The position numbers and the translations under genes are program-made. A DNA stretch of 6,942 nt from Prevotellaceae bacterium. GTDB lineage: Bacteria; Bacteroidota; Bacteroidia; Bacteroidales; Bacteroidaceae. Of the stretch, positions 1 through 6,317 are shown piece by piece. Location: assembly GCA_022508635.1 (NCBI GenBank), contig JAFLUV010000040.1, positions 7,260 through 14,201 on the forward strand, in the 5' to 3' direction. Within the stretch, counting starts at the first letter, position 1. Each line of letters opens with the position of its first letter. A model generated the notes under the pieces. The model ran no database searches. It was given only the letters and a program-made list of their open reading frames with translations, and was not told the DNA's origin.

Positions 1-72
1 GCAAGACGCTACGGCGACCAGTGCCCATCCTCCCGGCGATTTGCCCCAAAAGCAGCATCGAAGGCAGAAAAG

Positions 73-104
73 TTTGACGGATTGAAAGAAAAATCGTATC
101 TTTG
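73..104 (+). promoter_or_regulatory. Bacteroidetes-type promoter for the beta-galactosidase gene
   Basis: A -33 element TTTG lies at 73-76 and a -7 element TATCTTTG at 97-104, with 20 bp between them. This matches the known Bacteroidetes primary sigma factor consensus (TTTG, 19-21 bp, TAnnTTTG). Transcription would start around 110-112, giving a leader of about 34 nt before the ATG at 145. The leader is A/C-rich and has no Shine-Dalgarno motif, as is usual in this phylum. The promoter overlaps an in-frame TTG at 82, so that upstream codon cannot be the translation start on a transcript from here. I see no clear operator or riboswitch between the promoter and the gene. Confidence 0.85.
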
Positions 105-144
105 TGTCCGCAAACGACATTACAACGCTAATACGACAACCATC

Positions 145-3100
145 ATGACACGAAGAACCCTCTCCCTGCTGCTCGCCCTCCTGCTCACCGGCGCACAGAG
201 CCTCACGGCACAAGTGTTCGACCCCAAGCAAGGCTACCGCCTCGAGATAGGCGACGGACTGGCACTCGACAACCAGAACGGCACCATCACCTTCTCCCCC
301 GTCAACAAGAAGTCAGCCACCCAAGTCTGGAACATCGTCCCCGCCGACCGTCTTGGCCACTGGTGCCTCTACAGCCCCGGCACGGAAACAGCCCTCGACA
401 ACGGCAACCACGGAAGCCGCGAAGGCGAAGTGCTCACCTGGCCCCTCGAGACAGGCAACGCCAACCAGCAGTGGCACATACTGATGACCAGCACAGACAC
501 CTACACCTTCACCTGCGCCGCCGGAGGACTCAAGCTCGGATACAACGACAACTGCCAGCCGGGCGGCCACGTATGGCAGATGAAAGGCGACAACATGGCA
601 CCACACGTACAATGGCGCCTCGTCAAGACCAGCCTGAAAGTCGAAGCACAAAGCAGCACCGGACAGTCCGGCAACGACTGGGAGAACCAGGACATCTTCG
701 CCATCAACAAAGAACCCGCACGCGCAACCATGCTCCTCTACCAAGGCGAAAAAGAAATGAAGGCCGACCAAGCCTACCGCCACCCATGGCTCCATCCCAA
801 CTCCTCGCTCCGCCTGATGCTCAACGGCCAGTGGCAGTTCAACTGGGTCCCCAAGCCCGAAGACCGCCCCGCCGACTTCTATAAGCCCGCCTACGACGCC
901 TCCGCATGGAAGACCATCCCCGTCCCCTCATGCTGGGAAATGCAAGGCTACGGCACACCCATCTACACCAACGTAACCTACCCCTTCAGGAACCAGCCCC
1001 CGCTCATCCGCGGACAAGAAGACTACACCGTACTCAAAGAACCCAACGCCGTCGGCAGCTACCGCCGCACCGTCACAATCCCCGCACAGTGGGACGGCCG
1101 CGAAATATACCTCCACTTCAACGGCATCTACAGCGCAGCCTACGTCTGGGTAAACGGACAGAAAATAGGATACACCCAAGGACCCAACACCGACAGCGAA
1201 TTCAACGTCACGCCACACGTCAAGCCCGGAGAGGAAAACCTCATCTGCGTCGAAGTCTACCGCTGGAGCGACGGCTCCTACCTCGAAGACCAGGACATGT
1301 TCCGCATGAGCGGCATACACCGCGACGTATACCTCGAAGCCCGGCAGAAACTACACCTGCAAGACGCCAGGCTGACCTCCGCCATAGGCTCGCGAGGCGG
1401 ACGGCGCGAAGGCAGCGAACCCTTCCGCCGAGCCCTCCTCAACATCGACCTCACACTGCAGAACCTCAACAAGAAACCCGCCGACACACGCATCGACGTA
1501 GAACTCGTCGACCCCGCCGGCAAGACCATACAGACAGCCATCCTCCAAGTCACCGACATCAAGAAAGGCACACGCAGCGCACAGCTCAACCTCGAAGTAC
1601 AGAACCCCAGCCTCTGGAGCGCCGAGACACCAAGCCTCTACACCGTCAACATCACCGTCGGCGGCGACGTCTACACACAGAAGTACGGCTTCCGCAAGAT
1701 AGAAAACCGCGACGGACGCGTCTACATCAACGGCAAGCGCATCATGTTCAAAGGCGCAGACCGCCACGACACACATCCCCTCTACGGCAAAGCCATACCC
1801 GTGGAAAGCATGATCGAGGACATCCTCCTCATGAAACGCCACAACCTCAACACCGTGCGCACCAGCCACTACCCCAACGACCCCCGCATGTACGCACTCT
1901 ACGACTACTACGGCCTCTACGTAATGGACGAAGCAGACGTCGAATGCCACGGCAACCACAGCCTCAGCAAGAACCCCAAATGGGAAGCACAGTACGTCGA
2001 CCGCCAGCAGCGCATGGTACTGCGCGACCGCAACCACCCCAGCGTCATCTTCTGGAGCATGGGCAACGAATGCGGCGGAGGCAGCAACTTCGTAGCAGCC
2101 AAGAAAGCCATACAGGCACTCGACGACCGCCTCATCCACTACGAAGGCATGAACGAAGTAGCCGACATGGACAGCCGCATGTACCCCAACATAGCCAACA
2201 TGACGCGCCTGGACCAGCAGGCAGACCTGCAAGGCCGCCCGTTCTTCCTCTGCGAATACGCCCACGCCATGGGCAACTCCATAGGCAACCTGCAAGAATA
2301 CTGGGACTACATCGAGTTCGAAAGCAAGCGCATGATAGGCGGCTGCATCTGGGACTGGGTCGACCAAAGCCTCTGCAAGTGGGGCGAACCCCTCACGAAC
2401 ATGTACTACGGAGGCGGCTTCGGCGACTACCCCAACGACCAGGACTTCTGCTGCAACGGCATCATCACAGCCGACCGCCACATCACGCCAAAGCTCCTCG
2501 AAGTAAAGAAAGTCTACCAGTACGTCGACTTCAAGCTCACGCCCGCACAGCAGATACGCATCCGCAACCGCTACTGCTTCACGCCGCTCAGCGAATTTAC
2601 CTTCCACTACAGCATCCTGCGCGACGGCCGCATGATAAAGGACGGCACAACGGCACTGCCACAAGTCCTGCCCGGCGACAGCTGCTTCATACCACTCCCG
2701 GACGGATTCACTCCCGAAGACGGCCACCTCTATCACATCAACCTCTCGCTACGCCTCAAGGAAGCAACAAGCTGGGCAGAGGCAGGACATGAAGTAGCAA
2801 GGGAACAGCTGCAATTCGGCGAACGCATGGCACGCACATGGTACACCTCGGCAACGCCTTCCGACTTCATCAAGGAAGACGACCGACAAATCAGCATCAG
2901 CGGCAAGGACTTTACCTTCGCCGTCAGCAAGCAGACCGGTGCCGTGACCGAACTCACATACAACGGCAAGCCCATCATCGTCACAAACGGCAAGATCCCC
3001 TTCGGCAACCTGACCTTCAACGGCTATCGCAGCATCAGCAACGACCGCAGAGGCAACCTCAACAGCAAAATCACCTCACCGAAAGTCACAATGACGCAGA

Positions 3101-3717
3101 CAAAGGACGAAGCCACCATCACCGTCAAGTATGACGTCAAGGCAGGTCGCGATGAACGTACCAGCGTCCCCGTAGAAACGACCTACACCATTACGGGCGA
3201 CGGCCGTATTGAAGTCAAGAGCAACTTCGGCAACGAAGCTAACCAGGACTTCAGCCGCCTGGGACTCATCGCAGCCCTTGAGCCCCGTCTCGGCAATGTG
3301 CAGTGGTTTGGCCGTGGCCCTCATGAAAACTATCCCGACCGCAAGACATCGGCATTCATGGGCGTTTGGGAAAACACCGTGAACGGCATGACCGAAGAAT
3401 ATATCAAGCCACAAAGCATGGGCGAGCGCTGCGACGTAGAGTGGGTAGACTTCACCGACGACAAGGGTGAGGGCATCCGTATCGGCACCACCGAAGGCAA
3501 CCTCTCCTTCAGTGCCCTCCACTACATGGACGAAGAACTCTGGCAGACAAAGTACAAGCACGAGCTGAACAAGATACACCGACCGGAGATTATCCTGCAC
3601 CTTGACGCCGCAATGCGCGGACTCGGCAATGCCAGCTGCGGTCCCGGTCCGTTGCAAAAGTATGAGCTGCAAGAGAAGAGCTACAGCTATGGCTTCGTCA
3701 TCGAACCGATAAAGTAA
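145..3717 (+). CDS. lacZ: Secreted GH2 beta-galactosidase (LacZ-like) with N-terminal ricin-type domain
   Basis: This 1190-residue enzyme should hydrolyse terminal beta-galactosides, probably in the periplasm. The ATG at 145 starts a signal peptide with cleavage likely at LTA|Q (22/23) and no lipobox. The reading frame is open further upstream, but that part overlaps the promoter. Residues about 25-165 look like a ricin-type beta-trefoil, with Trp at 62, 110 and 157. The LacZ core follows: jelly-roll about 190-400, Ig-like about 400-515, TIM barrel about 520-795, DUF4981-like about 797-880, and a C-terminal Bgal_small_N-type domain about 915-1185. By motif alignment with E. coli LacZ, the acid/base is Glu642 (GNE), the nucleophile is Glu704 (CEYAHAMGNS), and the Mg site is Glu600, His602 and Glu642. 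Asn276, Asp376, His541, His575, His707, Trp736, Phe768 and Asn771 match conserved active-site positions. E. coli Trp999 is replaced by Cys1165. E. coli LacZ has 1023 residues; the excess is mainly the lectin-like domain. The substrate may be a host or plant galactoside rather than lactose. T-ending codons are strikingly rare before about 2600. Confidence 0.95.
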   Translation: MTRRTLSLLLALLLTGAQSLTAQVFDPKQGYRLEIGDGLALDNQNGTITFSPVNKKSATQVWNIVPADRLGHWCLYSPGTETALDNGNHGSREGEVLTWPLETGNANQQWHILMTSTDTYTFTCAAGGLKLGYNDNCQPGGHVWQMKGDNMAPHVQWRLVKTSLKVEAQSSTGQSGNDWENQDIFAINKEPARATMLLYQGEKEMKADQAYRHPWLHPNSSLRLMLNGQWQFNWVPKPEDRPADFYKPAYDASAWKTIPVPSCWEMQGYGTPIYTNVTYPFRNQPPLIRGQEDYTVLKEPNAVGSYRRTVTIPAQWDGREIYLHFNGIYSAAYVWVNGQKIGYTQGPNTDSEFNVTPHVKPGEENLICVEVYRWSDGSYLEDQDMFRMSGIHRDVYLEARQKLHLQDARLTSAIGSRGGRREGSEPFRRALLNIDLTLQNLNKKPADTRIDVELVDPAGKTIQTAILQVTDIKKGTRSAQLNLEVQNPSLWSAETPSLYTVNITVGGDVYTQKYGFRKIENRDGRVYINGKRIMFKGADRHDTHPLYGKAIPVESMIEDILLMKRHNLNTVRTSHYPNDPRMYALYDYYGLYVMDEADVECHGNHSLSKNPKWEAQYVDRQQRMVLRDRNHPSVIFWSMGNECGGGSNFVAAKKAIQALDDRLIHYEGMNEVADMDSRMYPNIANMTRLDQQADLQGRPFFLCEYAHAMGNSIGNLQEYWDYIEFESKRMIGGCIWDWVDQSLCKWGEPLTNMYYGGGFGDYPNDQDFCCNGIITADRHITPKLLEVKKVYQYVDFKLTPAQQIRIRNRYCFTPLSEFTFHYSILRDGRMIKDGTTALPQVLPGDSCFIPLPDGFTPEDGHLYHINLSLRLKEATSWAEAGHEVAREQLQFGERMARTWYTSATPSDFIKEDDRQISISGKDFTFAVSKQTGAVTELTYNGKPIIVTNGKIPFGNLTFNGYRSISNDRRGNLNSKITSPKVTMTQTKDEATITVKYDVKAGRDERTSVPVETTYTITGDGRIEVKSNFGNEANQDFSRLGLIAALEPRLGNVQWFGRGPHENYPDRKTSAFMGVWENTVNGMTEEYIKPQSMGERCDVEWVDFTDDKGEGIRIGTTEGNLSFSALHYMDEELWQTKYKHELNKIHRPEIILHLDAAMRGLGNASCGPGPLQKYELQEKSYSYGFVIEPIK

Positions 3718-3724
3718 CCTCCTC

Positions 3725-3747
3725 TTAGGACACTTTGATTATCCTAA
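3725..3747. repeat. Inverted repeat TTAGGA / TCCTAA between lacZ and the small membrane gene
   Basis: Perfect 6-bp arms lie at 3725-3730 and 3742-3747 around an 11-nt loop. They fall in the 35-nt gap between the beta-galactosidase stop and the next ATG, with the second arm ending 5 nt before that ATG. The stem is short and no T-run follows it, so it does not look like an intrinsic terminator. It could be an mRNA hairpin affecting translation or processing, or it could be chance. Confidence 0.35.
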
Positions 3748-3752
3748 CCTCC

Positions 3753-3986
3753 ATGAAAGAAGAACTTTCCCTCGAAGAACAGGTGGAACGCATCCGCAGG
3801 AAACGGCAGGCACGAAACCATGACTACACCCGGCCGCGCATGGTGCTCAATACGCTGTTCCTCGCGTTAGCAGCCGTCGGACTCGGCATGTACTTTTTCG
3901 GTGGAAACAACCACGTTCCGGCACTGCTTGTCATAGCTGCCGGCATGGTACTCAAAGTGGTAGAGTTTATATTGCGCATCCTTTGA
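3753..3986 (+). CDS. Small two-helix inner-membrane protein, function unknown
   Basis: I do not recognise this 77-residue protein. Residues 1-29 form a charged, probably helical N-terminus, acidic at first (EE at 3-4 and 8-9) and then strongly basic (RRKR at 15-18, R21, R27, R29). Two hydrophobic segments follow, about 30-49 and 55-77, joined by a short GGNNH turn. The positive N-terminus predicts both ends in the cytoplasm, with the turn in the periplasm. There is no signal peptide or lipobox. I chose the ATG at 3753; an in-frame TTG at 3735 would add six residues but lies inside the inverted repeat. The gene follows the beta-galactosidase by 35 nt and precedes the porin by only 4 nt, so translation of the small protein and the porin is probably coupled. 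Hydrophobic pattern, tight spacing and codon use like the porin support a real gene. A role in porin biogenesis or envelope function is only a guess from position. Confidence 0.8.
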   Translation: MKEELSLEEQVERIRRKRQARNHDYTRPRMVLNTLFLALAAVGLGMYFFGGNNHVPALLVIAAGMVLKVVEFILRIL

Positions 3987-3990
3987 GACC

Positions 3991-6249
3991 ATGAACAGAA
4001 TCTGCTGCATAATGTCACTTCTCCTGTGCCTCGCACTGACTGTCGGGGCACAGGTAGAAACCCTTGACCGTTATGGCAACCCGATAAACAACAACGGCAA
4101 TGTATATGACGACAATCAGCTGAATCCGGAAAGCGGCTTCTATGAGGACGGGGCAGGCAACCGCACCACCTGGGGACGCGATACGACACGAACAGGGTCG
4201 GAGAAGAAGATACCCATCGGACAATTTCAGTGGATACTGGAGCCAAGGCTTGGCACGGTAATCGATGCAGAGAACAACGATACCGTCGTGCATGACTTCC
4301 AGAAGTGGAATGCGACGGACGGCTTTGCAGGTGAGTACAGCTTCCTCGGGAACTTGGGTGCTCCGCGACTGAACCGCATTTACTTCAATCGGCAGATATC
4401 CGACGAGTTCCTTTTCCTGCAACCCCTTGACTTTTTCCGCGGATCGCTGCAAGACTTCCGCTACACTAACACAAAGAGTCCCATCACCAACCTTGCCTAC
4501 CATTCATGCGGCAACAAGCAGAGGGGCGAGGACCGTGTACGAGGCTACTTTGCCACGAACATAAACAAGCTGGCAGGACTCGGATTCAAGATAGACTACA
4601 GCTACGGCACAGGATACTACTATGCACAGCCAAACAGTATGTTCGGCACTACCTTCTACGGATACTACCGCGGCGAGCGCTACAGCATGCACGCCTACGC
4701 CGGAGTCAACCACATGAAGATGGGCGAGAACGGCGGTATCGAGGATGACCGCTACATTGAAGACCCGCTCAGCTTCAAGCAGACATACACATCCGAAAAC
4801 ATCCCCACGATGCTCAGCCAGACGTGGAACCGCAACCACGAGCAGCACTTCTACCTGACGCACCGCTACAATGTCGGCTACACGCGGCTCATCGAAGTGC
4901 CCGACTCACTGAAGCCCACGCCTCCTTCCGAAGCGGCTCTCCTTGCCGAACTTCCCGACAGCGTACGAAACGTGTTGCGCGAAGACTCCGTGGCACACAG
5001 GATCATGGTCGATTCGCTTTTGCAGGTCTGGAACGATGCCAACATACAACCCAAGGAGTTCATTCCCGTCACGAGCTTCATCCATACCTTCGACCTCAGC
5101 AACCTCAAGCATGAGTATCTGGCACACAACACCACCAGCGGCTACTACACGAACCATTACTATGGCAACTGGAATGCCGTCAGGGACATAACGCGGGGAC
5201 TCTCCGTACGCAATACCTTCGGCATAGCTCTTCGTGAGGGATTCAACAAGTGGGCACAGATGGGCATCACCCTGTTCGGCACGCACAAGCTACGCTCCTA
5301 CAGCCTGATGGACAGTCTGGGCGGCAATACGCACTATACGGAAAACGACCTGTCGGTGGGCGGCGAGCTGGCTCGTACACAGGGCAATGTCTTCCACTAC
5401 AATACCTCGGCCGAGATATGGCTCGTCGGCAAGCATGCGGGTGACATTGACATCAAGGGAAACACCACTCTGGACTTGCGTCTCGGGCGATTGGACAGCT
5501 TGCAGACGGATCTGAATGTCAACTTCGCACACAGCAAGCCAGCCTTCTTCTACCGCCACTACCATTCGCAGAGCAGTTGGTGGGACAACGAGGACCTGAA
5601 CCGCGAGGTACGCCTCAGGTTCAACGGCACGCTGCGCCTCAAGAAGGCTGGAACCAGGCTGAACATCGGCTTTGAAAACATCTCCAACTATACGTATTTC
5701 GGCATGCAGAACACGCTGCGCGAGGGTGCCGACCAGGGCAGTACGATACCCACTGACTACAGCCACGCCGTAGGCGTCATGCAGACAGGCAGCGTACAGG
5801 TGTTCGGTGCCACGCTCGCACAAGACCTCAAGTGGAAAGTCATCCACTTGGACAGCGAGGTCAGCTACCAGACAAGCACCGACCAGGATGCGCTGCCCCT
5901 GCCCACATTCAACGCCTACACGAACCTCTACCTGCTCTTCCGCATTGGCATAGCGAAGGTGCTGCGCGTACAGATAGGCGGCGACCTGCGCTTCTTTACC
6001 TCCTACTACGGCCCCGACTACAGCCCGTCCATCCAGCAGTTTGCCGTACAGGATGCGAGCCACGAGCGGATGAAGGTGGGCAATTACCCCATCATCGGAG
6101 CCTACGCCAACCTGCATCTCAAGCACTGCCGTCTCTATGTCTCCGCACGGCATGTCAATGCCGGCTCCGGCCATGCTTTCCTTGTCCCGCACTATCCTAT
6201 CAATCCCATGACCATTAACTTCGGACTGAGCTGGAACTTTTTCAACTGA
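3991..6249 (+). CDS. Outer-membrane beta-barrel protein, Bacteroidetes putative porin family
   Basis: This 752-residue protein should form an outer-membrane beta-barrel; members are annotated 'putative porin' (Pfam Porin_10 type) and their cargo is generally not known. A signal peptide spans residues 1-20, with cleavage likely at VGA|Q. A second Met at residue 8 could also start it, but the ATG at 3991, 4 nt after the upstream stop, keeps a better basic N-region. Residues about 21-90 are polar and rich in Asn, Asp and Gly. The family-like stretch YSFLGNLGAPRLNRIYF lies at 116-132. Beyond it, alternating aromatic and polar residues typical of barrel strands run to the C-terminus, which ends in WNFFN, an aromatic ending suited to recognition by the BAM machinery. 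A Pro/Glu/Leu-rich, strand-poor segment at about 304-355 probably forms a large loop or helical insert. The length is slightly above what I would expect for the family. No SusC TonB box or plug is evident, so a TonB-dependent transporter is unlikely. Confidence 0.9.
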   Translation: MNRICCIMSLLLCLALTVGAQVETLDRYGNPINNNGNVYDDNQLNPESGFYEDGAGNRTTWGRDTTRTGSEKKIPIGQFQWILEPRLGTVIDAENNDTVVHDFQKWNATDGFAGEYSFLGNLGAPRLNRIYFNRQISDEFLFLQPLDFFRGSLQDFRYTNTKSPITNLAYHSCGNKQRGEDRVRGYFATNINKLAGLGFKIDYSYGTGYYYAQPNSMFGTTFYGYYRGERYSMHAYAGVNHMKMGENGGIEDDRYIEDPLSFKQTYTSENIPTMLSQTWNRNHEQHFYLTHRYNVGYTRLIEVPDSLKPTPPSEAALLAELPDSVRNVLREDSVAHRIMVDSLLQVWNDANIQPKEFIPVTSFIHTFDLSNLKHEYLAHNTTSGYYTNHYYGNWNAVRDITRGLSVRNTFGIALREGFNKWAQMGITLFGTHKLRSYSLMDSLGGNTHYTENDLSVGGELARTQGNVFHYNTSAEIWLVGKHAGDIDIKGNTTLDLRLGRLDSLQTDLNVNFAHSKPAFFYRHYHSQSSWWDNEDLNREVRLRFNGTLRLKKAGTRLNIGFENISNYTYFGMQNTLREGADQGSTIPTDYSHAVGVMQTGSVQVFGATLAQDLKWKVIHLDSEVSYQTSTDQDALPLPTFNAYTNLYLLFRIGIAKVLRVQIGGDLRFFTSYYGPDYSPSIQQFAVQDASHERMKVGNYPIIGAYANLHLKHCRLYVSARHVNAGSGHAFLVPHYPINPMTINFGLSWNFFN

Positions 6250-6317
6250 GTCCGCCGTTCCTTTCCGAGAGAGGGACGCAGACGTCCAATAATCAACGAT
6301 AAACCGGTAAGAAAGAG
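6250..6317. other. Intergenic gap with a small hairpin (6274-6287)
   Basis: These 68 nt separate the porin from the oxidoreductase. GGACG at 6274-6278 can pair with CGTCC at 6283-6287 across a CAGA tetraloop. No T-run follows, so it is not a classical intrinsic terminator. I see no TAnnTTTG element here or just upstream, so read-through from the porin is the simplest reading, though a weak promoter cannot be excluded. A TAA at 6300-6302, in frame with the next gene, limits its possible start sites. Confidence 0.3.

Noticed and set aside
1..85. 3' end of an upstream gene in frame 2 (TGA at 83) or frame 3 (TGA at 75), or the 5' end of a divergent gene on the - strand
   Set aside because: The possible tails are 24-27 residues with no recognisable motif and run into the lacZ promoter. 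The sequence is too short to support any of the choices.
101..114. TTTG-6-CAAA inverted repeat over the transcription start
   Set aside because: Four-bp arms that partly consist of the -7 element itself; expected by chance.
1351..2736. 461-codon open frame on the - strand, opposite lacZ
   Set aside because: Rarity of T in third positions on the + strand removes stop codons from some antisense frames. The translation is a monotonous run of Val, Ala, Asp and His with no recognisable motif.
906..2792. 628-codon open frame on the + strand, overlapping lacZ
   Set aside because: It is a by-product of the C-rich, T-poor composition of lacZ. The translation is almost only Arg, His, Pro and Gln, with no fold-like pattern, and it lies wholly inside a gene with complete GH2 motifs.
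3730..3737. Possible internal promoter (ACACTTTG) before the small membrane gene
   Set aside because: It lacks the TA of TAnnTTTG, and I see no well-placed -33 TTTG.
3991..4032. Lipoprotein signal in the porin, because of Cys residues at 5, 6 and 13
   Set aside because: None of the cysteines follows a lipobox at the end of the hydrophobic core; the better site is signal peptidase I cleavage at VGA|Q.
5290..6192. 300-codon open frame on the - strand, opposite the porin
   Set aside because: It mirrors the porin's codon pattern, has no recognisable domain, and the porin frame has a signal peptide, barrel pattern and typical C-terminus.
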